NCBI RefSeq assembly: GCF_000272405.2
Contig: NZ_AJZM02000402.1
Coordinates: 65,796 to 129,795, forward strand
Direction: 5' to 3'
Length of the DNA: 64,000 nucleotides
DNA from: Vibrio tasmaniensis 1F-187
Lineage (GTDB): Bacteria > Pseudomonadota > Gammaproteobacteria > Enterobacterales > Vibrionaceae
Shown here: piece by piece, positions 19,696-28,801 of the stretch
Position numbering within the stretch: position 1 is the stretch's first letter
Layout of the letters: every line of letters begins with the position of its first letter
Program-made: the position numbers and the translations under genes
Notes under the pieces: generated by a model
The model's input: the letters and a program-made list of their open reading frames with translations, nothing else
The model's database searches: none
What the model was told of the DNA's origin: nothing

Positions 19696-20244
19696 TTATG
19701 CCTCGGTCAGGTTACGGCTTTGTTTGTTACGTTTAGCGACTGATTTTAGGATCAGGAAGCCTACCACTGCGATAAGAATAGTGTTGCCCGCAGCGATGAT
19801 AGACAGTTGAGTGAAGACTTTAGTAAACGGTTCTGCGTATAGGATGGTATCTAGGAACGCAGAGCTACCATAACCCACAACGTTACCCGCAAGGGCAAGA
19901 ACCACGAACAGTGCAAAATCTTTCATTGGTAGTTCACCTTGTTGAAGGCGATTCTTAGTCATCATTGGGAATAAGCCGATAACCATACCGACAATACCTG
20001 AGCCTAATACCCAAGTTAACCATACCCCCCAACCTGCGAACAAATCCGTTACCCAGTGACCGATAAAGCCAACCAAGAAGCCAACAATAGGGCCAAACAA
20101 AACAGAAAACAGTGCTAGGACTGCCATTGCTGGTTTCAATGTCGTGTTAGCAAACACTGGGACACCAAACATAGGTAAACCACCAATGCCGTACAGTGCC
20201 GCGCCAATAGCAATAACGACGACTGTTTTAGCTGAAAAGTTCAT
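19696..20244 (-). CDS. ECF transporter substrate-binding (S) component, UPF0397 family
   Basis: Integral membrane S subunit of the ECF importer. The 182 aa have about five to six hydrophobic segments and the UPF0397-type pattern [49 protein letters not shown]. The family has been grouped with riboflavin-type S components, but the true substrate is not established by sequence. The frame is open back to 20367. I chose ATG 20244, which has GAGG 8 nt upstream and starts at the family N-terminus. First gene of the S-A-T operon. Confidence 0.87.
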   Translation of the reverse strand: MNFSAKTVVVIAIGAALYGIGGLPMFGVPVFANTTLKPAMAVLALFSVLFGPIVGFLVGFIGHWVTDLFAGWGVWLTWVLGSGIVGMVIGLFPMMTKNRLQQGELPMKDFALFVVLALAGNVVGYGSSAFLDTILYAEPFTKVFTQLSIIAAGNTILIAVVGFLILKSVAKRNKQSRNLTEA

Positions 20245-20344
20245 AGATAACCTCGAATACTGAAAATAAAGCATAATATTCGCCATTATTAATATGCGTC
20301 TCAATGAGAACGTTTTTTGGGCAAATATAAAAAATAAGGCGCGC

Positions 20345-20409
20345 ATTATACAGTAGAACCCTTCCATAAGGGAAGGTAAGTGTCTAGATGTCTAAAATTC
20401 CATCTAGAC
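20345..20409 (-). promoter_or_regulatory. Promoter and inverted repeats of the ECF operon
   Basis: A consensus -10 box TATAAT (minus strand, 20345-20350) lies about 100 bp before the S-component start. Upstream of it are CCTTCC/GGAAGG (20360-20376), overlapping the -35 area, and a 9-bp repeat GTCTAGATG/CATCTAGAC (20382-20409). The repeats could be operators. The regulator is unknown. Confidence 0.5.
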
Positions 20410-20458
20410 GCATTAATATCATGTAAAAAACGCAATTTTACGGTTAATCAAGCAACAA

Positions 20459-20483
20459 AAAAGCCAGAACGAGTCTGGCTTTT
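20459..20483 (-). terminator. Terminator of the HlyD/DUF3302 operon
   Basis: AAAAGCCAGA and TCTGGCTTTT with a 5-nt loop; T-rich flanks on both strands. Confidence 0.85.
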
Positions 20484-20552
20484 TGATTCATATTAACAAT
20501 GTGTTAAGCGGGGGTGTCGTATATCTACGACCGTTTAGTGGTCTAGATACGG

Positions 20553-21683
20553 TTAGTGGTCTAGATATAGATAGTTTTGCCAACTCTTCATGCGAATAAG
20601 CACTTTACGCATGATAGATACGTGAGTGAAGCTGTCAGAATAAACGGCCACTTCCACGGCAGTACCCATAGGCAAATGGTACTCAGACAGATCATCAGTG
20701 ATGGTCAGCTTAACAAATACACGGCCGCTAGTACGCAGTGCGTCAGTACCTAGAAGTGTGCCTCGAGCTTGAAATTGGCTTTCACCAATGGCTGGGATGA
20801 CTTCATCAATGCGTCCTTTAAATACTTTTCCTGGTAGTGCTCTAAATAGAAACTCAGCTTCGTAGCCAGGTTGCAGGCGTTGTAGTGAGTTTTGTCTAAA
20901 GGCTGCGGTATAGAATTGCGCCTCAGTGTGAACAAAGGTCATCACCGGCGCTAATGGTAGTGGTACAGCCATTACACCAGGACGAAGAGCGAGTTGAGTT
21001 ACGTAGCCATCGGTTGGTGCTCTTACTACCGTTTGGTCAAGATTGAATTCAGCTTTACGTAAATCAGCAAGTAAGCCTGCAACCGCTGTATTCTCACCGC
21101 CAATCTCAGAGTTAAGTGCGATCTGAGCTTGTTGTTGGTTTGCTTCGGCTACTTTCACTGCAGCTTCTGCGGCTTTGTATGCCTGTCGACGAGTATCGAG
21201 TTGTTGCTCTGTAAATGCGCCACTTTCGAAGCCTCGCTTGTATCGAGAGAATTCACGTTGTGCTTTGTCTCTTTCTGCAATGGCTTTTATTTTGGCAGCT
21301 TCAGCTTCTCCAACTTGCGACTCTAGACCTAAGGCTCCTTGACTCGCTTCTTTTACTTTGGCTTGCAGCTTAGCAACTTCAGCTTCAAAAGGAATCGGGT
21401 CTATTTTGAAAAGGATATCCCCTTGCTTGAGAGGCTTATTTGCTTCAACCGGAACCTCGATGACTTTGCCTCGAACCCCTGAAACAATCGGTGTCGTTGA
21501 GTAAACTTGATTACCGATTTGTGTGAAAGGGTGGTTGTAGTTCATCAATAGAATCAAAGTACCGATGAGGACAACACCACCCAGTACGGCAGTGGGGACA
21601 GTCCATTTGTTTAGTGGGATTTTGAATACTTTGAAAATCGTAATACAAAGCGCCGCGTAGGTCATTATCAGCAGTAAATCCAT
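20553..21683 (-). CDS. HlyD/EmrA-type periplasmic adaptor (membrane fusion) protein
   Basis: Inner-membrane-anchored adaptor of an efflux or secretion assembly. One N-terminal transmembrane helix is followed by the lipoyl-like half-motif (GVRGKVIEVPVEANKPLKQG, about residues 65-90). A long coiled coil (about 100-205) comes next, then the second barrel half (APTDGYVTQLALRPG). The 376 aa are typical. The start overlaps the DUF3302 stop by one base. No inner-membrane pump or TolC gene is adjacent. The pair resembles E. coli yiaV-yiaW in family and order. Confidence 0.88.
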   Translation of the reverse strand: MDLLLIMTYAALCITIFKVFKIPLNKWTVPTAVLGGVVLIGTLILLMNYNHPFTQIGNQVYSTTPIVSGVRGKVIEVPVEANKPLKQGDILFKIDPIPFEAEVAKLQAKVKEASQGALGLESQVGEAEAAKIKAIAERDKAQREFSRYKRGFESGAFTEQQLDTRRQAYKAAEAAVKVAEANQQQAQIALNSEIGGENTAVAGLLADLRKAEFNLDQTVVRAPTDGYVTQLALRPGVMAVPLPLAPVMTFVHTEAQFYTAAFRQNSLQRLQPGYEAEFLFRALPGKVFKGRIDEVIPAIGESQFQARGTLLGTDALRTSGRVFVKLTITDDLSEYHLPMGTAVEVAVYSDSFTHVSIMRKVLIRMKSWQNYLYLDH

Positions 21684-22078
21684 TACTTAGCCTCCTGATC
21701 TTGAACGTTGTTTGTCTGTTTCTCTGTGCTGTTTTGCTCAGTGCCCGCTTGCTTTAACTGTGCGATTTCGTTCTGAAGTGCACTCACTTGGTCGATGAGA
21801 GTGTCGACTCGGTGATGAATATCATGTTGTTCTTCTTCAAGCTTAGCGAAGCCCCAGCCACGATCTTTGCGCCACAACGTAGCCCAAATCCAAAGGAACG
21901 GCCAAATAGTGTGTAAAGTGAATAGGCTAACCCAGCCTGAGACATGAATAGCATCTTGATGAGGGTGATTACGTTCTTTCGCAATTTCATAAGGAATATC
22001 GTGAATAACGATGATGCCGTAAAAGATAACTAATGCTACGAAAATCAGTAGACCGAGTGCAAAGTAGTCTAAAAACAT
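21683..22078 (-). CDS. DUF3302 small inner-membrane protein
   Basis: A 131-aa protein with two hydrophobic segments (about residues 4-25 and 47-67) separated by a conserved polar loop (IHDIPYEIAKERNHPHQDAI). A Trp-rich end (PFLWIWATLWRKDRGWGF) and a C-terminal coiled coil rich in Glu and Gln follow. The family (E. coli YiaW) is found with HlyD-type adaptors and its function is not known. It is transcribed first, overlapping the adaptor gene, which suggests a two-protein membrane complex. Confidence 0.85.
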   Translation of the reverse strand: MFLDYFALGLLIFVALVIFYGIIVIHDIPYEIAKERNHPHQDAIHVSGWVSLFTLHTIWPFLWIWATLWRKDRGWGFAKLEEEQHDIHHRVDTLIDQVSALQNEIAQLKQAGTEQNSTEKQTNNVQDQEAK

Positions 22079-22334
22079 AACAGATCCTTGTAATGTTAGA
22101 TGTTAGTTACAAATATACTACGCTATCATCCAAGTAATTGTTATAAAAATGATTTACCAATCTGAAAATAATATGTTGCTGCTAATAATGAGAATAAAAT
22201 CATTGATGGATCTTATAAAATCCAATTGAACTTGAATAGGTTATTTCGGATTTCTTGCTGACAAGATGACAGTTCTGATTCAAACGATGCGCATAGCCAT
22301 AATCATAGCCATAACAACAATAAATAAAGGATAA

Positions 22335-23249
22335 ATGCGGATGTATATAGGTGAATTAGCGGCCATTGGCGCTGCGATGGTGTGGGCATGTGCGACATGG
22401 ATCTATGGGCAATTTGGACATCGCTTCTCTGCGATGCAGTTGAACATTGTTAAGGGGGTTGTAGCCTCTGGCATGATGCTGTTGGTCATGCCGTTAATAC
22501 CGATGCCTGAATTCGAATTGAGTGCTAACCATTTTGGGATCTTGGCGATCTCGGGAGTCATTGGTATCGCAGTTGGTGACAGTGCTTATTTTGCGGCATT
22601 AAAAAGAATTGGCGCCAATAAGACCTTGTTGCTGGAATCTCTGGCTCCACCTCTTTCTGGTGTTTTGGCATTAATGTTTCTTGGCGCGGCACTCACTTTG
22701 CAAAGTTGGCTCGGTGTTGTGATAACAACCTTAGCGGTGACCTTTGTGGTCTTTCCGCCGTCGAAATCAGCGAACGGTAATGATATTTCTAATGACAAAG
22801 CACAGTGGGTTGGCATTGGATATGGGCTTATGGCAAGTGTTTGTCAGGCGTCGGGTGTGGTGATCTCCCATTACGCATTGGTGGCGGGTGACATTCCACC
22901 ATTGTTAGGTGCTTTGATTCGCCTGACGATTGGCGTGTTTGCCGTAATGCTGATTATCCCTTTCGTTGAAAAGAAGCCGTACTCGTCGATAAAAAGAGAT
23001 TTATGGGCAATGACCAAGCTCGATAAACTTTGGTTATTAGGGGCAATCTTTGTCGGGACGTTTCTCGCTCTATGGCTTCAGCAAGTGGCGTTGAAAAATG
23101 CTAACCCTGCGATTGCTCAAACATTAATAGCGACCAGCCCGGTCTTTATTTTGGTGATTTATGCGATTAGAGGAGAGAAGGTGTCAAAGCAAAGTATCAT
23201 CGGGACTCTGGCCGCATTAGGTGGAATCTCTTTGTTCTTTTATCAATAA
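22335..23249 (+). CDS. DMT-superfamily (EamA) permease
   Basis: Predicted metabolite exporter of the inner membrane with ten hydrophobic helices and two EamA repeats in 304 aa. The second repeat begins near residue 150 (AQWVGIGYGLMASVCQASGVV). The C-terminal repeat contains the pattern NPAIAQTLIATSPVFILVIYAI. AAAGG lies just upstream of the first ATG; an ATG 6 bp further is also possible. It stands alone, and the substrate cannot be predicted. Confidence 0.85.
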   Translation: MRMYIGELAAIGAAMVWACATWIYGQFGHRFSAMQLNIVKGVVASGMMLLVMPLIPMPEFELSANHFGILAISGVIGIAVGDSAYFAALKRIGANKTLLLESLAPPLSGVLALMFLGAALTLQSWLGVVITTLAVTFVVFPPSKSANGNDISNDKAQWVGIGYGLMASVCQASGVVISHYALVAGDIPPLLGALIRLTIGVFAVMLIIPFVEKKPYSSIKRDLWAMTKLDKLWLLGAIFVGTFLALWLQQVALKNANPAIAQTLIATSPVFILVIYAIRGEKVSKQSIIGTLAALGGISLFFYQ

Positions 23250-23260
23250 GAGGCTGGCTT

Positions 23261-23284
23261 AGCTACAGAGCTACAGAGCTACAG
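23261..23284. repeat. Three 8-bp tandem repeats
   Basis: AGCTACAG is repeated three times exactly, followed by the related ACCCACAG, between the convergent permease and GGDEF genes. Confidence 0.8.
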
Positions 23285-23304
23285 ACCCACAGACAGACGT
23301 GTTA

Positions 23305-24888
23305 CTACTCTGTACACACTTGATTACGGCCGTTGGCTTTAGCTCGGTATAGGGCTTTGTCTGCACGATAGAAGGTACGCTGAGTATTTTCTCCATCGCG
23401 ATGCAAAGTGATACCGATACTAACGGTTAAACCGCGCTCGCCGAGTATTTCATGCCACCCAAATTGGAAGATACGCTCTCGATAATTTTCAGAGTGCATT
23501 TCTGCTTTCGCAAGGTCAGTATTCTCAAGGATGACGAGGAACTCTTCTCCGCCAAACCTGACACATGACGCGCCTCTAAACTTAAAGTATGAACGCAGTT
23601 CTTGAGAAACGCTGACGATCGCTTTATCACCCACTAAGTGGCTCAGTTCATCATTGATTGACTTAAAGTGGTCGATATCGATAACCATTAATGCGAAAGG
23701 CGTTTCGTGTAGCAGTAGATCTTTCAGTTTCACATCTAACCAGCGACGGTTGTGTAACCCGGTCAGTGGATCGGTGAAAACATCTTGTTGTAGCTGAGCA
23801 ACTGTATTTTTATGTTGCTCTGTTGTCTCTTTAAGCTCTTTGTTCTCTTGTTCGGAGAGAATGAGTTTAAGTTGTAATTCAAACCGTGATAGACGGCGCA
23901 GTTGGCTTGCACCGAGTTCGCTGATCGGGATCTGTTTCATCAGATCCGTTTCAATTCGGTAGCCTTTCTTCTCGTAGCTCAGCGCTTCTTCAAAACGACC
24001 TTGATTCAAACACACATCACTTAGAGAATCATAGAAGCGCTTCGCAAGCACTGGTGACGAGTCGGGCTTCACACGTTTGTGGGTGCTCGACAAGATCATA
24101 CTTGCATAGTCTTGCTTTCCGATCGCACTCAAGCAATGTGCTAACTCTAGACGAGTCATGGTAGCGAGCCAACTTGCTTGAGTACTGTTGGCTGGATATT
24201 GAATCTTTGACAGGCAACGTAGCGCTTCATGGTGCTTTTTCTTAGCACGGAGCACTTTTGCTTGATACAACAATATTTGAGCTGTGAGTAGCTTATCACT
24301 CACTAAAATGCTCAGTTCTTCGCATTCGTTCAGTAAGTCGCTGGCCGCCGTTATTCGGTTGAGCAGTAGCAGACTTGCTACCATATAAAGCTTGAATTTC
24401 AAACGAAGTGATCGACTGCTTATCGCGTGATCTATGCTATTGATTTTTTGGTAGTAGCGAAGAGCTCTGCTGTGGTCTCCGTAAGCGTCACACAGGTTCC
24501 CCATACCTAAGATAGCCATTACATATTCATCGATATGTCCGTGCTCAACGGCGATTGTCGATGAGCTGACGAATTCATTCAGTGCCGACGTGTAATCACC
24601 AATTTCAACCAAGCGATTACTTAAGCTGGTCTTTACAGTAAGAATATCTTCTATATCTGTAGGAAGGTGGAGTAGGTCGAGTGCCAGTTTTAATTCATCA
24701 ATACTGGTTTGATTTTGTTGTAACTCGGCGCGGTACTCAGAGCTGATGATGTAACAGTGTGCTTGTTCTGTTTGTGTCGTCGAAACGTGTTGGCGAATAT
24801 GATTCCAGAATATGATCGCCTCTTCACCCGATACCGATGAAGGATCTAGACCTGCATCTGTAATCTTGCTTAATAGGGTTTCCATCAT
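23305..24888 (-). CDS. TPR-GGDEF diguanylate cyclase
   Basis: Cytoplasmic signalling enzyme predicted to make cyclic di-GMP. Residues about 60-330 form TPR-like helical repeats and a coiled coil follows (about 330-365). A complete GGDEF domain begins with DPLTGLHNRRWLD and contains the metal motif MVIDIDHFKSINDELSH and active-site RFGGEEFLVIL. No RxxD inhibitory site is visible upstream of GGEEF. No transmembrane segment is seen, so the TPR part is probably the sensor or docking module. Translationally coupled (4-bp ATGA overlap) to the upstream TPR protein with a degenerate GGDEF domain. Confidence 0.9.
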   Translation of the reverse strand: MMETLLSKITDAGLDPSSVSGEEAIIFWNHIRQHVSTTQTEQAHCYIISSEYRAELQQNQTSIDELKLALDLLHLPTDIEDILTVKTSLSNRLVEIGDYTSALNEFVSSSTIAVEHGHIDEYVMAILGMGNLCDAYGDHSRALRYYQKINSIDHAISSRSLRLKFKLYMVASLLLLNRITAASDLLNECEELSILVSDKLLTAQILLYQAKVLRAKKKHHEALRCLSKIQYPANSTQASWLATMTRLELAHCLSAIGKQDYASMILSSTHKRVKPDSSPVLAKRFYDSLSDVCLNQGRFEEALSYEKKGYRIETDLMKQIPISELGASQLRRLSRFELQLKLILSEQENKELKETTEQHKNTVAQLQQDVFTDPLTGLHNRRWLDVKLKDLLLHETPFALMVIDIDHFKSINDELSHLVGDKAIVSVSQELRSYFKFRGASCVRFGGEEFLVILENTDLAKAEMHSENYRERIFQFGWHEILGERGLTVSIGITLHRDGENTQRTFYRADKALYRAKANGRNQVCTE

Positions 24889-26354
24889 TCTGTTACCTCA
24901 GCATCGTCTTCTTCTAGTTGTTCAAGAGTGAACGGGAACGTCAAAATATCGTTGAGGCTGACGGTCGGTCTCGAACCTTTTAATCCTTTTCTGTGCCATG
25001 GATAGATATCTAGCATGGTGGTCAGAGTTTTGAAGATCTGGTCAGCAGCTTCGTCTTTTTCGGAAAGCATAAGAGCCACACGTTCCGAACTTAGCCTTGC
25101 AATGAAGTCGTTCTGATTACACAAGGTATGTGCTATCTCGGTACAGACATCTAAGTAATCGGTATCGATGTGATGGAACATGATGATGCAGTGATTAGAG
25201 CGTTTAAGCTCCGTCTTAAATAGTACCAGTTTTTCCCACCAGAAGGTTTCGGAAACGACATAAGAGAGGTGCTTTTCCGGGTCGTGTTCGTGTTGACCTC
25301 GAATGCGGTTAATTAGCTTACGAGCTCTCTGTTCAAGCTGGCGTTTTGAACTGCGCGCTTTGTCTAAACCGACACGATTTGTTTGTTCTTTAAGCATGCC
25401 GGTAGAATATTGACGATACTTCTTAAAAGCGATCAATGCGGCTTCAAAATCTTGATTTTCTTCTGCGACTAAAGACTGTTGATAACAAATTTGGCTAAGC
25501 AGTTCGCCATTATCGAATTCGTTTGCTGACTCTTCTGCCAGCCTTAGCAACTCGGCGGCTTGTTCTGGCCTCTTTCTTAAGAGCTCCAGTCTAGCTCGAC
25601 TGATGTAGGAATGCGCTTTCATCCATACAAGGTTGTGCTCTACTGCTAGCTTGTGCGCTTTGGCTGTGGCTCGTTCTGCATCATCCAAACGTTCAAGGCC
25701 AAGTAGGGCAAGGCCTCGAAAATCCCATACTTCAGCGTGCCAAGTATTATCTTTATATTCTTTTAGTGCTTCTTCTGCACCGTCGAGCACCGATAGCATT
25801 TCAACATAGTTGTTGAGCAGGTAGTAATCCCATGCGAGAAGTATTCTTGCTTTGCCTTCTAACCAACCAATGCGGCTGTTATTCGCTACTTTTACAGCGA
25901 GCTGGTGGGTAGAGCGTGCAAGTTTATATTCGTGAGTCATTCGCCAAATGTTGCCAAGGCCAATGAGGCATTCAATTTGAATCTCCACTTCATCAACCAG
26001 TGCAGATTGTTCTAATGCATTGATCCAGAACTGTTGGGCGGAGTAATACTTGGCTTGTCCCCAGAATTGGAGAGCGTGTAAGTGGAGAATTTCAGGGAGA
26101 AAATGATCGGTATCTAATCGGCTTTGGCGTTTGTAGGCTTCCTTGATGTATTTTAAACCTTTCTGGTAATCCATAAGGTTCCAACAACATCTCGCCATTA
26201 ACATGAATGACTGGATAGCGCCCTCTTCAAACAGAACTTGCTCTGATCTGACTAGGCATTGTTGTGCAATCTCTAGGATCACCAATGGCTCAGAATCAAC
26301 GCGAGTTTTGAGTTGTTCTAGTTCGGTTTCAAGAAGGTACTGATTTTTGTCCAA
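24885..26354 (-). CDS. TPR protein with a degenerate GGDEF-like domain
   Basis: A 489-aa cytoplasmic protein with tandem TPR-like helices to about residue 335. A coiled linker follows, then a domain whose layout follows GGDEF but without its catalytic residues. EHDPEKHLSYVVSETFWW stands where D-LTGL-NRR is expected, CIIMFHHIDTDYLDV in place of the metal motif, and FIARLSSERVALMLS in place of RxGGDEFxxxL. It therefore should not make c-di-GMP; it could bind nucleotide or regulate its partner. It overlaps the active TPR-GGDEF gene by 4 bp. The GGDEF relationship is my reading of the pattern. Confidence 0.75.
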   Translation of the reverse strand: MDKNQYLLETELEQLKTRVDSEPLVILEIAQQCLVRSEQVLFEEGAIQSFMLMARCCWNLMDYQKGLKYIKEAYKRQSRLDTDHFLPEILHLHALQFWGQAKYYSAQQFWINALEQSALVDEVEIQIECLIGLGNIWRMTHEYKLARSTHQLAVKVANNSRIGWLEGKARILLAWDYYLLNNYVEMLSVLDGAEEALKEYKDNTWHAEVWDFRGLALLGLERLDDAERATAKAHKLAVEHNLVWMKAHSYISRARLELLRKRPEQAAELLRLAEESANEFDNGELLSQICYQQSLVAEENQDFEAALIAFKKYRQYSTGMLKEQTNRVGLDKARSSKRQLEQRARKLINRIRGQHEHDPEKHLSYVVSETFWWEKLVLFKTELKRSNHCIIMFHHIDTDYLDVCTEIAHTLCNQNDFIARLSSERVALMLSEKDEAADQIFKTLTTMLDIYPWHRKGLKGSRPTVSLNDILTFPFTLEQLEEDDAEVTE

Positions 26355-26540
26355 GGCTTAGATCCATAATTATCGAACATATTGATAACACAATCATTAT
26401 AGGAGTGTGATTGATGATAAGCATCAATTATCTCTCGCTGAGCATAAAGGGGACACGTATCTTTTCCAATTTTGGGTGTTATCTCATGCTTTTGCTTTGA
26501 AATCAATGAGTTCTAGAGTGCTTGTCTAGATGGTAAATTT

Positions 26541-28010
26541 CTATGAAAGCAATTGCTTAAGAGTTAATGGCTGCTCTGTCACACCTAAGCGTTGTGCTGC
26601 CGTCAACCCTTGCTTATCTTGGTAGCACAGATTGTGCCAAGATCTAAATATGTCGAGTAATGGAAGAATGCCCCCAGGACGAAGTTTACGTCTTGGCTCA
26701 TTGATGAAGCTATCAAATAACAACTGAAAACGTTGTTGATAGAACTTTGTTTGCTGAATTGAAGCTGTATTAAGCCACTGTTTTGGTTCTGGATTATTAC
26801 CCGTTAGGTAGCAGATACCTTTTTGACTGTCACCTTGACTCGCGATAGCCCAACGATCGCGCCACCAACTCATATGAACGATGTCGATCTTTTCAAAATT
26901 TTGGTCATCTTGCCAACCTGAGTCTTCCTCTACATACATAAGGTCAACATTTTGACTCTGAATACGCGGCAAGCAAACGCTTAGAGCGGCAGATCTTAGT
27001 AATGGATCTTGTGGCATATAGATCGTGACATGCTTATTCTCGTCACACATATCAAGCACGTGTAGGAAGTGAGCATAGGAAGTATAAGGCGGTCGAATTA
27101 GCGCGCCTTTCGAAGGGTAACTGAATGTCGTAAGGTTCCCCATTGGGTCCTCTACATTGCCTCTCGCAAGAATTACTTGATATTGCTGCTCAATGCGCTC
27201 TTTCAGTTTGTCAGACGGCTGAGGAAGTTCGAGATTCGCTTCTGAAGAGTGCTCTTTAGATACAAAGCGTGCAACGTCATCATAAGGGTTGTGATCAGCA
27301 CTTCCAGATGGTTCTTCATTTTGAGAGTAATTTACGTGTTGGCAAAGGATGTAGCCAGAGTGTGCCTCGCCAGTCGCTATCCATACCACACCATTGTTGC
27401 TTTTCGGTTGCAGGCGTTGGTAGTGAGAAGCGAATTCGTAATCTTTAGCATGGTTGACCCAACGAGCATCGATCATCGCTAACTTGCGACGACAGCGACT
27501 GGCGATATGGTCAACATGATCATAGAAAGTCTTTGGATTGATCTCTAACTTTCTACAAATTTCACGTACTGAATACCCCATGAACAATAAGCCCATGAGG
27601 TTCTCTTGAAACTGAAGTTTTTTGTTGGATCCTGACCACTTATCAACGAAGGTTGATTGGCAGTCTTTGCATCTGTAACGCTGCCTATCGCCACTGTAGC
27701 CGAAGGCATGATAAAGATGTTTGTGGGTATGAACCGATAAGCCAAAGTTATCGCAATCATCATTACGACAAGCAGGGAGCCCGTCGCTGTGAAGTTGTCT
27801 TAGGCGATGAAGTTCGCTTAACACTTCACGATTGTTAAGTAAGGGGGGGAAAGCTCCACATTCACGACAAACCATCGCTGGACGCTTAGGGTTTGCGTGT
27901 TGCAAAACATACCGTTTTGCATCGCTCAAGCCAAAGTTGTCACACGCCAATGTTTTACAAAAGTTGAGTTGCAAACCATCCGCATCTTTTGGCAGCTTGT
28001 CGTTAGACAC
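26541..28010 (-). CDS. Zinc-ribbon, IS1-transposase-like protein of unknown function
   Basis: I do not recognise a named family. The N-terminal third carries repeated cysteine pairs (CxxC units near CRECG and YRCKDCQSTF) alternating with CDNFGLS motifs. A helix-turn-helix follows (MGYSVREICRKLEINPKTFYDHV). This order matches InsA-type zinc-ribbon/HTH modules of IS1-like transposases. The C-terminal half could be a diverged nuclease fold, but I cannot place a DDE triad. No terminal inverted repeats flank it. The frame extends to TTG 28073, across a hairpin. I prefer GTG 28010, which has AGGGGGAG just upstream (489 aa). It follows deoD on the same strand. Confidence 0.7.
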   Translation of the reverse strand: MSNDKLPKDADGLQLNFCKTLACDNFGLSDAKRYVLQHANPKRPAMVCRECGAFPPLLNNREVLSELHRLRQLHSDGLPACRNDDCDNFGLSVHTHKHLYHAFGYSGDRQRYRCKDCQSTFVDKWSGSNKKLQFQENLMGLLFMGYSVREICRKLEINPKTFYDHVDHIASRCRRKLAMIDARWVNHAKDYEFASHYQRLQPKSNNGVVWIATGEAHSGYILCQHVNYSQNEEPSGSADHNPYDDVARFVSKEHSSEANLELPQPSDKLKERIEQQYQVILARGNVEDPMGNLTTFSYPSKGALIRPPYTSYAHFLHVLDMCDENKHVTIYMPQDPLLRSAALSVCLPRIQSQNVDLMYVEEDSGWQDDQNFEKIDIVHMSWWRDRWAIASQGDSQKGICYLTGNNPEPKQWLNTASIQQTKFYQQRFQLLFDSFINEPRRKLRPGGILPLLDIFRSWHNLCYQDKQGLTAAQRLGVTEQPLTLKQLLS

Positions 28011-28029
28011 GATCTCCCCCTCGGGATTA

Positions 28030-28055
28030 TTTGAGCAGCCAAGTGAGCTTGGCTG
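28030..28055 (-). terminator. Hairpin after deoD
   Basis: GCAGCCAAG and CTTGGCTGC pair perfectly around a CTCA loop on the minus strand. The downstream sequence TCAAATAAT is only weakly T-rich, so this may attenuate rather than stop transcription into the next gene. Confidence 0.5.
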
Positions 28056-28090
28056 CGGGGTAACGCTTTTCAATGTATCTTATCAATTCG

Positions 28091-28801
28091 TTAGATGTTG
28101 ATTGCAGTCTCTAGAGCAACTTTCATCATGTCGTTGAAAGATTTTTGACGATCTTCAGAGCTTAGTTTCTCACCACGGATGATGTGGTCAGATACTGTTA
28201 AGATAGTTAGGGCTTTAGCACCAAGATCCGCAGCAACACCGTAGATACCAGCTGCTTCCATATCAACACCAAGGATGCCTAGCTTTTCCATTTTTTCGAA
28301 AAGGTCAGCTTCTGGAGTGTAGAAAAGGTCTGCAGAGAATACGTTACCAACTTTAACTGGAACTTCTTGTGCACGTGCTTGGTTTACGGCTTCTTCTAGA
28401 AGACCGAAATCAGCGATTGCCGCGAAGTCATGGTTGTTGAAACGAATGCGGTTTACTTTTGAGTCAGTCGATGCACCCATACCGATAACAACGTCCATTA
28501 GTTTAACGTCATCACGTACCGCACCACAGCTACCTACGCGAATAACGTTCTTTACGCCGTACTCAGCAATTAGCTCATGTACATAGATGCAGCACGATGG
28601 AATACCCATACCGTGGCCCATTACAGAAACTTTCTTACCTTTGTAAGTGCCTGTGTAACCAAACATGTTGCGAACGTCACAAACTTGCTTCACGTCATCA
28701 AGGAATGTTTCTGCAATGTATTTTGCGCGAAGCGGGTCGCCTGGCATAAGTACAGTTTCTGCGAAATCACCAGCTTGAGCATTAATATGAGGTGTAGCCA
28801 T
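28091..28801 (-). CDS. deoD: Purine nucleoside phosphorylase DeoD
   Basis: Cytoplasmic hexameric enzyme that phosphorolyses purine (deoxy)ribonucleosides. The 236 aa compare with 239 in E. coli. Family signatures include the N-terminal [20 protein letters not shown], the phosphate-site [10 protein letters not shown], the substrate segment [13 protein letters not shown], and the catalytic Asp region [10 protein letters not shown]. It is not next to deoC, deoA or deoB, so it is probably the second DeoD copy found in vibrios (inference). A CRP-like site is present upstream. Confidence 0.95.
   Translation of the reverse strand: MATPHINAQAGDFAETVLMPGDPLRAKYIAETFLDDVKQVCDVRNMFGYTGTYKGKKVSVMGHGMGIPSCCIYVHELIAEYGVKNVIRVGSCGAVRDDVKLMDVVIGMGASTDSKVNRIRFNNHDFAAIADFGLLEEAVNQARAQEVPVKVGNVFSADLFYTPEADLFEKMEKLGILGVDMEAAGIYGVAADLGAKALTILTVSDHIIRGEKLSSEDRQKSFNDMMKVALETAINI

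Larger units (their letters stand above)
20245..20552. other. Intergenic region upstream of the ECF operon
   Basis: About 300 bp that hold the ECF promoter and two inverted repeats (20345-20409) and the terminator of the HlyD gene (20459-20483). I see no RFN, thiamine or cobalamin riboswitch core. Confidence 0.55.

Noticed and set aside
28011..28073. Upstream TTG start for the zinc-ribbon protein
   Set aside because: The extension would be coded by the deoD-proximal hairpin and lacks a ribosome site; GTG 28010 follows a purine-rich AGGGGGAG.
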